A stretch of DNA of 64,000 bases from Rotaria socialis (GCA_905331475.1 CAJNYU010000523.1:124001-188000); one strand, 5' to 3'. Shown: positions 47,471-61,800, counted from the first letter of the stretch. A program made the numbers and translations. Notes: generated from the letters alone by a model not told the origin.

Positions 47471-48448
47471 ATGTCTTTATTAATTCTTTCTTTTGATTTA
47501 TCATCGGATAAAATCGGTATACAACTTTATAATATTTTAAATTCTTCATTATCATCCAATTATCCACATATAGCTTCATTTTGTTCATCTGATCAATTGC
47601 TTTCTTCGCCGACGAATGATTATGAGAAAATTTTCTCGAATTCTTTAAAAACAGATTTACTTTCTCACAATGATCTTGTTGGTTTTATAATTCTGATTGA
47701 TATAGCAACAACAAGTAAATTACATCTTAAGGATCTTTCATCGATAAAATCACTTCTTGTACATCTAAACCGAAAACATCCGTTTCAGCAAATTCTCACA
47801 TTTATTATCCATGCTCATTCAACAAATCAATTGTATACATCAGCATTAACCTGTTTTAATTTAAATCTTATGTTCTATTACATTTATCCATATGTTAGTG
47901 GAATTATTTTTAATAGTATTGATCAAATAAATGTTTATGAAACATTTCATTCAATAGTTGCTTCACAAATTGCATTAATCTTTCTTCCTGTTTCATCATT
48001 ACGTGAAGATAAGAGACGAATAAATCAAAGTGTTTGTATTGAATTTTTACAATTTGTTCAACATTTACTCAGTAATCCTAACAAAAAGATATTAATTATG
48101 TCGAATAACATTAATAATAAAAAATTTCTAAATAAATCTTCTTATGCAACATTACTTATTCAACGAGGAAAACCTTCATTGTCAACAAATGATATTGAAT
48201 TAAAAAATTTTGATATATGGAATTCGTTAGAAACAACTCGTGATCGATTACAAATAACTTTAATTATAAATAATGATGAATTTAACAATGATTTACTTGA
48301 TAAATTAATAGTACAACCATATAAACTCAAAATGAATATGAATAAAGCTTATTTGTATTGGTTAAGAAAAAAATTTGATATTGAAAATCTTGAAGAACAA
48401 TTAAATCAAGGAATTCAATTATGTGAAAATATTATTACAGGAAAATAA
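47471..48448 (+). CDS. Highly divergent delta-tubulin-like protein lacking the GTP-binding signature
   Basis: A single-exon frame of 325 residues starting at ATG 47471. From memory of the delta-tubulin family, three regions align. The N-terminus MSLLILSFDLSSDKIG matches the MSIVTVQ...NQIG start of delta-tubulins. The middle (residues 68-78, LVGFIILIDI) matches the strand before the tubulin G-box. The C-terminal half has SSYATLLIQRGK (223-234), FDIWNSLETTR, and NKAYLYWLRKKFDIENLEEQL (291-311), resembling the delta-tubulin C-terminal helices. Delta-tubulin maintains triplet microtubules of centrioles and basal bodies. The diagnostic GGTGSG loop is replaced by IATTSKLHL (78-86), and about 60 residues of the N-terminal nucleotide domain are missing, so GTP binding is unlikely. 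Other tubulins are possible relatives. An AATAAA overlaps the stop codon. The alignment is remembered, not computed. Confidence 0.55.
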   Translation: MSLLILSFDLSSDKIGIQLYNILNSSLSSNYPHIASFCSSDQLLSSPTNDYEKIFSNSLKTDLLSHNDLVGFIILIDIATTSKLHLKDLSSIKSLLVHLNRKHPFQQILTFIIHAHSTNQLYTSALTCFNLNLMFYYIYPYVSGIIFNSIDQINVYETFHSIVASQIALIFLPVSSLREDKRRINQSVCIEFLQFVQHLLSNPNKKILIMSNNINNKKFLNKSSYATLLIQRGKPSLSTNDIELKNFDIWNSLETTRDRLQITLIINNDEFNNDLLDKLIVQPYKLKMNMNKAYLYWLRKKFDIENLEEQLNQGIQLCENIITGK

Positions 48449-51400
48449 AATATCTCACTGAAAAAAAGCCTGTTTTTTAGATAAAAATAAATCTTTATGT
48501 AACTTTTGAAAGTCTGTAAACGCACACATAATTAGCATAGAACTTTTGTATTTTTGATTTATAATCTCCACAGTAATATCAGCTTGTTCAATACAACAAA
48601 ACAATTTATGATTGTCTAGTGTAACTAAATAGCCATCTCTGAAAAGCTTCTACTACTTTGTTTTACAATGACGAATGACGATATTTCTCAGGGGGGAGTA
48701 TTAGTAAGATAATAATATTAAACTTCGAAGAGAAAATCCTAGAAAAAAATACACGCATTCAAGCTTAAAGAGACCATAGTATTCCAGTTCACTGAGTCCA
48801 TCATTGTTAGTTTGATGTTTTCTTTTACACCCCCGAATTCTTGCGCATCAAAGTTGCTTGTGGAAGAAATGAAAAAATGTTCTACCATCAAAAGGCGATT
48901 AATTCAATCCTTGGAGAAAAAAAAAGATAGACCTTGAATCTGCCTATATCGTTAATAACAAGACTTAGGAGCACGCTTTCGAGAATTTACCAGGGATTAA
49001 GCAATATTAGTATAGATTCGTGATAATAGTTATCATAAACGATAAAACATGCGGAATGAGAAGGATTATAACTTCGATTTTTCTTTTTGCATGCAGCAGA
49101 TCTTTCGAAAGACATGATGAAAATTTGTTCGTTTAAAGTTTAATTTGGTTTTCGTATAATCTTACAATAAACTATGAGCTCGTAGTTTATGTCTATTAGG
49201 ATTAAAATGTCTCGCCAAGATATAATTAATTTACAGAAGGTCAAAAACAATCTCCTTTTTCTTATTAGAAACAAACAGTTTGACTTTGACCAGTAAACAC
49301 TATTAATTGAGATTCTTTTGGTTTTGATTAATTTTATAGAAAATGTTTATGTAAGTTTAGAGAGTAAACGTTACAATTTTCAATATAAACATCAATGGAT
49401 AGATAATAATCCAAAACAAGAATTGATGTAATATTTTGTATTCATTACAACTCCTATCTAAAGAATAATTTCTTTGCAGAATAAGTGTTTTAGGGGTTCC
49501 TTGATCCAGATTAATATTCTATGAAGTAAGAACACTAGCAAGAAAAAAGAAACATTTGTAAAAAAAAAAGATTCAGTTTATCAACAAAGATGTAAATGAG
49601 TCTATATTTATTGATTACCATAAATATCCAGTCGACAGATGGTGAGCTATCGTCAAGTATATGCGATGATGAATGCATTATATTGGTTTTTAATTACATT
49701 GAGTACTAGTTAGCTGACTTTTAGATAGAAATAAATTAATTATTTAAATTAATTTTTTCATAAAAATAACTTTTGGAGCAAACCTATTATTTTCAATAGC
49801 AACAATTGAAATCGTAAAATTCTTCATTTAGGATAATTTTTCTTGGCAATCTGCTCGTCTAGCTTTACCAAAACGCTGATACTCATGTAGTTTTTCACAC
49901 TTGATAAAAAAAAAGCATTACAATTTTACTTAATGATCATATAGAAAACGCATCATCCATGATGGAATAAAATAAAATAAAATAAAATATAACAAAACAA
50001 AAAAAAGTACTCATGACATTGAGGTCATATTTAATGCTGTTTAACGTCATCCAAATATATATGCCATATTCATAATGACAGACAGCGATTTAGAATCCAA
50101 CATGTTCTACGTGAAAGTCAACAGATGTTAATAAATAAATCCTATAAGATATGATCATCTGTAGAAGTTCAACAATAAACAATATTATCCGTTAAATTAA
50201 AAATGATGAATGAAAAACAAATGATTAATAGATTCATTCTTCTCATGCATGGTTATGTGATCTTAGATAATTCAACAGAAAATAAAAGAAAATACATCAA
50301 AGTATATGTGAGGAATGATCTTCAGAGACACGAAAAACTTCAGAATAATCCGGTCTTGATTTTAATAATACTACTAAAGAAATTTTTTCTATTATTGAAC
50401 GTTTCCTCTCAATTTTTAATCATAGAAAATACTAATAACACATACACAACATCAATTATACGTCCAATACCCATTTGTCAAGAATGAATAGTTGTTAGGG
50501 AATTCGTTACACGTCATCCATTGTAGCTGAATTAGTCATTCTTTACGAATATTTCTTTGTTAGCAGCTAAAAGTATAGAGGAAGTCTCTCAGCTACTCAT
50601 TCATTTTTTTTATTCTGGATTATGTGCATCATGTAGAATCTAATAATCAAATACATAACGTAGAAAGACTTTGATACTTTGACTTATTCTTGTTGAGCTA
50701 CTACACTTTTAAGATATTACTGATATCAACGGCTTAATACTCCACCGAAGCACTAGAGTAGCTGAAAGTCAGACTTGAAGTTTGTTTTTTTTTTTAGAAA
50801 AAAACAACACATTGTATTTATTTGCTGATGAAAATTTCAAAGCATTTTATTTTCTTCTATCCTGAAATAAAAATATCGACCGTACGAGTACGAATAAGAG
50901 ATGCGAAATGATGCTTTATTCTTATCATAGTCACATATGAGGATATGAAAAACGGAAGATTGCTAGTTTCCTTTCTAAACCATTGCTATAAAAATACTTC
51001 GTAATATTGATTTTTTGTTGTTCATACTAGTGAGGACTAATACAGAATCAACTTTTAGAACAATGCATAATTTTGCAGCAATCAGTAAACCCTCGAATTC
51101 CTATTCAAAATAATCATACCTTTATTAGAATCTACATGACTTACATAGTCCTAAATAAATAGTAATTTATCATTGAACAATTGTTGTTTATTTTAATTCG
51201 CTAAATGCATTTAACAAGAAATAATAAAGAAAAGAATACCGAATATATAATTTTATTATTATTGAGACGTCTCGTCAATTACTGTTAATATTAACGTCGT
51301 TCGTCAAAAAAAAATGAAGTTACATGAAAGAGAAACGTTATATATAAGTTATGAGTGCTATTGCTCATTTGGACGAGAGAAAAATAAGAGAAGCAATAAG

Positions 51401-52192
51401 ATAATAAAACATTTCTTTTTCATGTAACTTCATTTTATTTTGACTGACGAAGTTAACAATAGTTGACGAAACGTCTCAATAATAGAAAATGATATATTCG
51501 ATACTCTTTTCTTTACTATTTCTTAGTAATTTATCCGTTGAGATAACTGGTGTCGCAAACTTTAATGATCTATGTCCATACAAACATTGCATGTAAGTTG
51601 TTTATTTATTCTCTCATCTTGAAAATATTATCATTTTTTTCTCAAGTAACAAGTTTATTCTATATTCATGTTAAAATTCGATGAATATTAATACTTATTC
51701 TTTTGAGAAACATCATATTATAAGAAAGAGCAATTTATTAGAATATATTTTTCATAAACACATTCCTGCATTCATAAATAATTAATAAGACTAAAAATTC
51801 CATAAATCTATTTTTCAATGTAAAAGTAATAGACAATGATTAGAAATTTTTCCGCTCTCTCTTTCTCTTTCTCTGCATAATATTTTATTTCATTATAATT
51901 CTATAACGAAGAAAAAAATTAAACACTTGTGGATTTGGATACATAAATCAACATAAGTTTTCACCTTATTTCATAACTTGATAGCATCAATATTATTTTT
52001 CCTTAAAAGAATGTTTTACATAAAATAGGAATTTAGATATATTTCTATAGTACCTTAAAATACAGAAGAAAAACGCAGATATCTGTGTCTATCATCTACA
52101 ACATATACATAGTACATGAAAAATCATGACTAGAAAATCAGACAGATTTGTGTTTTAATGTCCTAACAACGAGATTAATCATGTTTTGTGTT
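48449..52192. other. Gene-free stretch before the zinc-finger gene
   Basis: No coding exon recognised. Frame 50203-50487 lacks domain features. It contains an AAAAT microsatellite near 49970 and the foldback element 51216-51524. The last part is the 3' flank of the minus-strand zinc-finger gene. Confidence 0.45.
51216..51524. mobile_element. Foldback hairpin element
   Basis: Arms of about 110 bp (51216-51328 and 51415-51524) are inverted copies at roughly 85% by eye, including ATTATTGAGACGT and ATGAAGTTACATGAAA. The unmatched loop is about 90 bp. Non-coding. A compact MITE-like or snapback element. Confidence 0.8.
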
Positions 52193-53979
52193 TTAAGATT
52201 CGTTACTTGAAGCAAAAGTTGACGTAGCATGTTTTCGTTCTGAACGTTGTTTCGTATGAGTTTTTATATGCCTTGTAATCATATCTCGTCGACATGCTGT
52301 ATATGAACATTGCGGACATGTATAGGGCTTTTCACCAGTATGTGTACGAAGATGTGTGGATAAATGATCACTACGTGAAAAATATGTATTACATATTGCA
52401 CACCGATATGGACGAGTACCAGAATGCAAACGAAAATGTCGATTTAACATATCACTACTAAAAATAAATTCGAAGTAGAAATTCTTTTTTTCTCTCAGTA
52501 AATAAAATTTTACCGTGAAAAATGTTTCGAACATATTTTACATGAATAGTTACGTGAATTACTAGATTGATCATAGTTGCAGTCGAAATCTAATATATCT
52601 GATACATCATTTTGACATGAATTTTCAAGATGAGTACGATAATGAGCTAAATACCTGAAGGATAAAAATGCACTGGATTTATTGAAAAACCTACTTTTGC
52701 TTTATCTTATTTTTTTAATATAATCTTACATTTGACGTGAATCGAATTCTTGTCGGCAAATATGACACAGTAGAACCGATGATGAATCTTTAGAATTAAG
52801 TGAATCATGTTTTTCTGTTTTGAATCTTGATTAAAAATAGTTGATTAATGTCTATAGGCATGAATTCGTCAATCTAGTGTTTACCTTGAACTAACAGGTG
52901 TAAAAAGACTTGACTCATCACATAACATTTGTGTTAATGTCGATAATTGAGCAATACTTCCTTGTGCATTAGCAGCAAGTTGTTCCTGAGATTGAGGAAA
53001 CAGAAACCTGGAGGAAGAGGTCGGTGTATTATACCATGAAGAATGATATGGACCGGGATCACTTGATGCTGAATAAGATGTCAAGGGTAATGAGATTTTA
53101 TTAGGAAATGATGATATTCCTATATCTGATTCGTATTCACTAAAATGTTGAAAAGGTAAACGCCATTGATCGCAGTTATTGTTTGTTTGTTGTTGTTCAG
53201 AGTATGATTGTGGAAAGGAAGCAGATTCATTATCATCCTCATCATGTTGATTAGATTTTATTTGTTCTGTATCATTCGATGTATCATCTGTATCAATAGT
53301 TGAATAATGTTGTAATAAACCTCGTTTACTCTGTGAACGTGCAATTGACGAAGAATTTGCTTGCATTGATACTGATGATAAATCAAATGAATGAGATTTA
53401 GAAGTTATGATAGGTTTGCTAATAGTCGAAGATGATGAGAAGTCAAATGAATTTACATTAGCACTATGAGATTTTGTAAAAGCTTCTTTACGAGAATCAT
53501 GTTCACGAAGCTGTTGCAGATAACGACGTTGTAAATAATCCTTTAATTTACCTTTAAATGTCTAAAACAGTGAAGAAAAAACAAATTCTTACTAAAAAAC
53601 AAACATTTTTACTCACTCGTGCATTTAGATTTAATGATACTTGATCATTATTAGTATCACTATCAAATGATGATTTTGATAATGTAGAAAAAGGAGAATT
53701 GCATGTTGATTCAATAGATGTTTGTTTTTGTGGCTTTGTTACATTTGACAAATTATTTTTACTTTGATTATATTCAACTATTCGTGTTCTTGGAAAAAAT
53801 TTTCGAAGAACATCAATAACTTGATCTAATTCATTTGAATTACTTTCAATGATTGCATAACTTCGTACTGGTGAATCGACATCTTGACAAGTAGTACTAT
53901 TTGGATTTAATATTACATTGTCTTGTTTGCCAATCTCGGATTGATCATCAGTAAATGAATCTTTTTTTGTCGCATGCAT
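52193..53979 (-). CDS. C2H2 zinc-finger transcription factor, four fingers, EGR-like SRSD helices
   Basis: Five minus-strand exons, 53617-53979, 52885-53561, 52730-52825, 52514-52654 and 52193-52457, join with consistent phases to give 513 residues. Introns are 55-75 nt. An in-frame stop lies just upstream of the ATG. The first ~345 residues are Ser/Asn/Gln-rich and disordered, with a basic KGKLKDYLQRRYLQQ segment at the second exon start. Four C2H2 fingers end the protein. Finger 1 (Cys367, Cys370, His383, His387) is separated from the rest. Fingers 2-4 (445-493 and just before) are linked by TGEKP-type spacers. Fingers 2 and 3 carry FSRSD, as in EGR/SP-type GC-box binders; finger 4 has ACRRDMITRH. 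It is expected to bind DNA in the nucleus. The exact family is not settled. Confidence 0.85.
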
Positions 53980-54199
53980 TGAAGATATTCGAATAGCACT
54001 CTATGATAGAAATATTTTAATACACATAATCCCATTGACTATGTTTCTGATTGTAGGTTTTGTGCATTCAAATGTTATTTTATCTAAACAATAAGATGTG
54101 TTTTTGTTTTTATATGCGCACCATATTTCATATAAATACACGTGCGACTGAAAATGAAACGCATACTAAGAATAATTGCCATGTAAATTGTCTTGTGGA

Positions 54200-55818
54200 T
54201 CATTCCACCAGAAACCTCCAGGTTCATCCGGTAACCAAACCAGAATCCATTCAAAGTTACAGGATTTGTAGAGGACATTTTCGTAATAAATTTTTTCGAA
54301 ATAAATTCTATTTTTGCGAAGGCGTATGTCAAATACAAAAAGTACACGTTTTTTTTTACCCTAAATAGGAAAAGCTTTTTTCTCGAAAAAGTGATGAGAA
54401 TCTCACTTTTCTACTCGGATTTTTAAATCAACCATATATTCAGAATCCTTGTGAAAAACTGCATCAGAATCCGTAAGAATTAAAATAATTTTGAAGCGTT
54501 TTTACGGACTGCTAAGTCACTTTGTAATACACTAGTGGGAAACCGTGTTTGAAAAATCTATGTTTCGATCAGAATTAACCAGAATATTGGCACTAGCAGT
54601 TCGACAGAGCGAAACTTGCTCTACAACATGTACCAGTTAGTTTTTTTCTTCGCGACTGCGATTTGAGGGTGTGGGAACTTCAAAACTGTTTTCTATGACA
54701 ATTTCCCATGAATTTATTAGTCAAATCTAATGATTTTACTTTATTAAGTGCATTCAAAGTCTATTCTGACGCATATAAATTTATTAATTGAATAGTGTGT
54801 CTTGTTCGAGATATTTAGTTTTCAAAAATTGAAAAAAGTCCATTTTTGTTGGAACAATTTTAGTACAAAGGAAGTGTCGGATAAGAACGTCCCCGCTTAA
54901 TAAAATGATCATCTCATTGAATAGTATCTACTCATAAGGTTTCACTTGCCTATCATTTAAAATGGATATATTCCAAGTATGAAATTTTGGCTAGGAAATG
55001 ACAAAGTGTGTTCCCCATTTAAACCCCTTTGCATAATTTTCAAATTTGTTAAATGCACAGCTATGCTAGCAGACACAAGCCCTACAAACCGTGAAAGTTT
55101 GTTTTCATTCTCATGAAGCCAACCTAGAGTCTGGTACATTCTCAAAAAGTCAACCTCATATTATTTGACCGTATCGTTATGAAAATAAAATCGAACATTA
55201 AATAATTTAATACCAAAATACTCAACAGAAATTCCTCTACAAGTCCTGAACGTTTCAAGAAATTTGAATGCACTTAATAAAGTAAAATCATTAGATTTGA
55301 CTAATAAATTCATGAAAAATCGTCATAGAAAACAGTTTTGGAGTTCCCACACCCTCAAATCGCAGTCGCGAAGAAAACTAACTGGTACATGTTGTAGAGC
55401 AAGTTTCGCTCTGTCGAACTGCTAGTGCCAATATTCTGGTTAATTCTGATCGAAACATAGATTTTTCAAACACGGTTTCCCACTAGTGTATTACAAAGTG
55501 ACTTAGCAGTCCGTAAAAACGCTTCAAAATTATTTTAATTCTTACGGATTCTGATGCAGTTTTTCACAAGGATTCTGAATATATGGTTGATTTAAAAATC
55601 CGAGTAGAAAAGTGAGATTCTCATCACTTTTTCGAGAAAAAAGCTTTTCCTATTTAGGGTCAAAAAAACATGTACTTTTTGTATTTGACGTACGCCTTCG
55701 CAAAAATGGAATTTATTTCGAAAAAATTTATTACCAAAATGTCCTCTACAAATCCTGTAACTTTGAATGGATTCTGGTTTGGTCACCGGATGAACCTGGA
55801 GGTTTCTGGTGGAATGAC
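54200..55818. mobile_element. Large foldback element, 560-bp arms
   Basis: The left arm (54200-54767, starting TCATTCCACCAGAAACCTCC) and the right arm (55260-55818, ending GGAGGTTTCTGGTGGAATGA) are near-identical inverted copies. The central ~490 bp is unique. Small frames at 54060-54368, 54084-54347, 55592-55861 and 55612-55869 are reads through the arms and resemble one another for that reason. No transposase is visible. A non-autonomous foldback transposon, lying just upstream of the zinc-finger gene start. Confidence 0.85.
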
Positions 55819-58800
55819 CTTTGTTCTGCTGGTATAAAAATAAATAACAGCATGGAATCATTAAATTAGAGCTTTAGATCGGTAGACAGAGAAGTAGTTG
55901 GGGAAAAAAAACGACGACATAATTATCTGTTATTTATATCAAGCATTAAACATATTAACTAGATACAAATGTCTATTCTATAAATTAAATATATATATAT
56001 AGAAAATCTATGGCCACTAAGTTATTAAATAGAACAGATAGATTTTCTTTAACAAAACAAAAAACTAATAAAGAAAATGCTTTTTAATCTTTAAAATATT
56101 AATAATAAAAACCTAAGGTTTCTTTTCTGTAATCAAAAATATGCCCCGCAAGAGTAGGAAATTAAGAGAGTCGATGTTAATAAAAAGTATATAAATTTGA
56201 AAATCAAAGACTTCAATGAATATTTTGTCTATGTAACATAGGAAATGTGTCAACATTATAAGGTATTATAGAGAAAATAGTTGAGGACAAAACATAACTT
56301 AATTGACTCAAAATATAGAACGAGAAAATATGAGCACGAGATTCTAATCAAAACGGATTCAAATAGACAAGAAAAAAATGAAGGTGGACATGTTGTCGAA
56401 ATCATCGATGATGTCATAATGATAGTAGATTATCTTTTTTTTTCAGATATAAAGTAAAAATGAATAGATACGTTTTTCTTCTTCTTGTCATAGACTTGAA
56501 ATAAAGAATGAAGATTGGAAACAAAATAATAAAATCTTCTTTTCTGCCGTTTCTCGAGAAAAAAAATGAAGCACACATGAAGCATGAGACTGTTTCTACA
56601 TGAAGGAAAAAACCTAACACGACACACATATTGCACTATATAAAAGAGCAACAACAAGTGATTAGTTTTCATTCATTTGAATAAGACAATAATATTATTG
56701 ATGACGAGAGAGAGAGAAAAAAAGTGAATATGAGATAAGGCGAAAAAGTACTAAATAAAGCGTAGAAAACACCTATGCTTTACATCTTCCGTTTTTCTTT
56801 TTATTTGTTACTTAATATGCAGAAAAAAAGAAACACTTAAGGTTTCTTTTTTTTTCTTGTTTTCTCACGCATTTTTAATATTCTCTTAATCGTAGCTAAT
56901 GCATTTGAGATGACGATTTGCTTTTGCACGACAATAACAGAAAATATACCTCAAGCAAATAAATTTTATTAGAAATAATGTATTAACAAATTCAAATTTA
57001 TTTTTACGCAATTAAGCTAACTAGACACTAAACAAAAGTTTTAATATTGATAGACATCATACTTTTATTATCATACGATTTGTGTATTGTAACAGATGGT
57101 GAATATATAGGGCCCTAGATAAGCTACAGTCATTGATAATATATCATTAATGAAAGAAGAAAAAAGAAATGATGCATTATAAATATATCTAGGCAATAGT
57201 CAATGTCACCTATATTTTATCATCCAATATAAGATTCCTTATAATATCGGTAATTCAGGCACATTATTCTAATTTTTTTTCTCTATTTCTCCTCTGAAGT
57301 TGAAAATTGTATTTAGTAAAAGTATTGATTTGTATTCAGAAAAAAAACGTCCATTTAATTGCATCACACTAAAGGAAATTAGCAGCATAGACGACAGTTA
57401 AATTTCTCTCGTATAAATCATTACTCGAAATGCAAATGAGTATTTTATGGCGACATCTTTAAGAAATAACTGAACTTCCGATGACAAAAGTAGGCGTATA
57501 TAGCTGAGAGCGTGTTTATGATAGAGCTAGATCGATCTGATATTGTTTTACTCGTAAAGTTACTTGTCTAATCAATATTAATTCATAAAAAATAGATATT
57601 TCAATTTTAAGAACAGATAGAAGCATGATGAAGAACGTAAAATATGGGTCTTTCGTTACAAAAGTGACTTCTTTTATTTATGCAAAAGCTTTCTGGGTTC
57701 GTTGCTGAGTGGTACATAAATAAATTTTTGCGGAAGTGTGCTTAAAGGAGCAAATATTTCGATGAAAAAGCGAATAAAAAAAATTGAGAAATGAATCATT
57801 TCATTTTCAATAGAAAAAGAAATATCTATCTGTGAAATATTGTGTCTGTATTGATGATGAATTTTATCTATAACCAAATTAATTAAAAATAGTTCTGTTT
57901 TTTAACAAGTGGAATGACAGACGGGAGTCGTCATAATTCACGAGGAAGATAGTTTGAAGAAAAACAGTTGTTACAAATTAATTTGTCTCCACATGAGCGA
58001 ATCTATCGTTCAGTGAACAGCATCTGTCAATAGAATAAATACAGAAACACATCACATTGAACGTGTTTAATCATGAACATGTTTCAAACCAAAATACAAT
58101 TCTTCTGGCTGCTCCTATTGTCATCGTTTTGACTTTCTATTTTAATTCATTCAATTTAATTAAGTAAGTTTTTCTAGCATATGGCAAAAATTTTATTTAA
58201 AGTTCAATGCCGTTGTTGTTGATATAATTTAGCTACACTAATAATCATAAAATAACTAACCATTGATATACCAAAGTGGGGCCGACTGACTGTTAGTATA
58301 GAAGTTCTCATGCCCAATGGTTTACTAGCAGTTTCGTCGCATTCTAATTCCAGAGGTATTATTTCTGTTTTCTCTAATTTATTCTAGAATAGTTTAGTTT
58401 AGTTGATCGTATAATGATTTTCCAGTTGTGCGCAATTTGAAAACCATAGTAATGCTTAAACTTTTTCGCAACTGTGTTTAGAAAATTTAACTAACGAAAA
58501 ATGAAGACTTCTATAGTTCGTAGGCGAATTAAAATGCAAGGAATATTACGCACTAATTTCTAAGGCACATTCAAAGCGTGTCTAGTTTCTTTCATCATCT
58601 ATATCACCAACAGGTGTAAATATAAAGCTAATATTTTGCGTAAACAGATAACTTCACGCGATACAGTTTATTTTATTTAATTCTAAATAATCGAATTTCA
58701 ACTATTCGTATTTTAAATTAGAGAAAGAATGCATTGGTTTGACTCAAATGGCTATGAATTTAAAGTAATTAGATACAATATTCTAGCTGCCGAATATCTA

Positions 58801-61800
58801 TGACATCTTGATGAAATTTGATAATGGCAATCATTTTGTTTCAAATTAGTTGCTATAGATTTTCGATTTATTCCTTCTTTGTACTTTCATAGTATAGTCA
58901 ATACTAGATCTTGATCATCTGAAAGTCAAAAATGATTGAAATAAATGACATATTATTATGAAATTTTTTTTTTCTAGAATCAAAACCTTGTTTCACTAGA
59001 CATAAGGTTTCTTCATAATTATGAATACGTTGTCAAGAATTGGTGGAGTAGCGTCTAAGTATCTGATGAGCTCCAGTAACTTTCCTAATCAAGTATAGGA
59101 ATGCGTACATCCGTCATTAGAGGTGTGGCTTGAAAATTTGCAATAATTTAAAATTATTCCACTTGTAGAATTCAAATTATTGATACATGAATCAAATAAA
59201 AAAATATCTCAGTACTTTAGAATAACGCGACATTCATAGTGAGCTGTACATAAGATACATGAAATGCATACACATATGTACCAATTGATATTCAGTTAAT
59301 TAATTCGAATATTGTTTTCTTTTTATACAGACTAGCAGTGAAAACTATTACTATGAAATATTGATGATTCCTATTAGAGTTGACTGATAAATCAAAGAAT
59401 CTCTAATTATTTGTCATTCTCAAGCACTGAACCTGTAAGAATAAAGATTTAAATATATTTTACGGACTTTTTTTCTAATTACAGGATGATTGCTTTACGC
59501 TTTTTGTATTTCTCGATACATTTATAGACTTTTCGGTAAACTTAATCTTCTAAAACTACAATAAAACAGTTCATACACAGGGAGATGCCAAAATCGTAGG
59601 ACATTTAATATAGGTGTATGAATTTACAAGTCTTTGTTTTATTTTCTAGTAGCGATATTACTGATGTGTTGATTATATATCAATCTAGGTATATAAGCTT
59701 TGGTATCTTTCATCACTGTTCATATCCTTTGTCTATTATTATATTTATTTAAAATCTGACAAAACCCGAAAAACTACTATCTCAAAATTGTAGGATACTT
59801 CATCTAAGAATCAAGATCTGTAAGATCAGGAATTGATCAATCGGCTTTTTCTTTACGAGGTGTGTACAAAAAAACCGATATGATTCATTGCTTAGAAACC
59901 TTGTGATTGACGCAATTTTCAGAGACTTTTTCAGAGTGAAACTATCTCAAAATCTTAATAAACACTCATGATTTAGTCAATCTATCAATTGCATGTTCTA
60001 GATATAAATGGTCCTATAATTTGGATGCAGTATCTTTTTCAGATTTTAAATAGATGTAATAATAGATAAAGAAGATGGAGGGTGGCATTAGATATTAGAG
60101 ATCTAGACCTACATGAATATAAAATAAACACATCAGTAACAGCGCTACTTGAACAGATAATAATGGCTTGTGCATACATGAATATAGGCTATCCTATAGT
60201 TTTGGGATCACCTATATTAAAAACGATACAATATTTTCATGAAGTTTGAGATTCTAAATCAGCAACATCTGTCACGATCTATAACACAGAAGAGAGTGCT
60301 ACTAAGATGAATGTTATGTATATTATGATCTCTCAACTTCGTCTTTCATTTTCCAGGAGATGAAATAAAATGCAACATAATACGATATGATACATCAGAG
60401 TGAGATGATATTTGATTGTATTCATTTGAAAGTGAATAAAAATTTACAAATATATTATATTTAATGATGAACTAGAAAAAAATAATGATAAATATCAAGG
60501 AAAGAGAGAGAGAGAGACATAAAACAAGAATAATGTAAAAATCTGAAGAAGTTTTCTAATTTTCGGTTTCAAATTCTATAGCTCAGTCGGGTCCTATCAG
60601 TACAATGACTTTTATAGAAATAAAGAGCGGAAGAAGGAAGGAAGGAAGGTGTCTGCAAGCAAAACAAACCTGAAAATACCTAATGGGGAATATCAAAACA
60701 AATATCATGAGTATCACCAATTAGCTTGGTAAGCTGATAAATCGAAGATCCAAGATAGTTAGATGAAGAAAAAAACCTCAGAATGTAATAAGAGAACTCT
60801 CTAGCAATGAGGTGTACCACAACGTGCTCTGAACATCTTCTAAGAACAGAAATTATTGAGAAAAATCTTCAACAAACAGTTACCTCTTATCTAATCTAAA
60901 CATGAACGGCAAGATAACTGATGAAGTGTAAGATAAATTTATATATGACTGATAAAATTTGTAATTATTGAACTGTTTCATTTATGTTTCGATGTTCGTT
61001 TAAAATTTGTCTTGAAATTCCCTCAGCATTCTGATGACCTTCATGTTGACGTTTAAAATGAGATTGGCTAAAAAAGAAACAGATGAACCAGTAAAATGAC
61101 TTCACATAGATTGACTGGTGTTCATCAAATGATTTACAATTTTATAGACTTTTTATGATTATCTTATAATATGTCCATGCTGTTTTATATGCATTAAAGT
61201 TAGTTTGTTTCAGTAATAGTTGACTTTTTGTAGCTTTGGCAAATCCATTCTTGTATCATATATTCCCCAATATTGAAAATTACTATTGTCTAGAACTCTT
61301 TTTTGTGACGAATAGAAAGAGCACGATTATTCGTTGTAGATTGGGAAAGATACTTTTGAAAAGTTATGAACAACATCTGAGAGATAGTTTCATTGCTTTT
61401 CTGTACGTTGCAAATCAACATATAAAAATGTGAGAAAATTTAAGCAGAGTTGAAGAAAGCAGCCAAAAAAATGTTTTCCAGTGACATAGGCATATGTAGA
61501 ATAAAGAAAAAAAATATGACGAGTATTAATAATGACAATAGGAGTTGAGTGAGAAGTGAGTTATACTCATGGAAGTAAAATTTTAATTAATAAGGAAACC
61601 GTTAGTGATGATAAAAACAGTAATGAATTCTTGGTAAAGTATAAAAAGCCAAGTAATACTGAATATAAGCATGTGCATTCTTAACAAGAAGATATAATTA
61701 ATTAATGGTAACTACTATGACGAATGACCCAAGAGTCTATCTAAATTTCTACTATCTGCATTCGAATATTCCTTTTGAGTGACGTTCTACAATAGAAATT

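Noticed and set aside
54060-55869. Frames on both strands with similar peptides near 54.1-54.4 and 55.6-55.9 kb
   Set aside because: They are readings of the two arms of the foldback element, so their similarity reflects the palindrome, not a gene family.
58074-58133. Leader-like short frame (MNMFQTKIQFFWLLLLSSF) followed by a stop
   Set aside because: It ends after 19 codons and no in-phase downstream exon could be found. It could be a decayed secreted-gene exon, but nothing else supports that.
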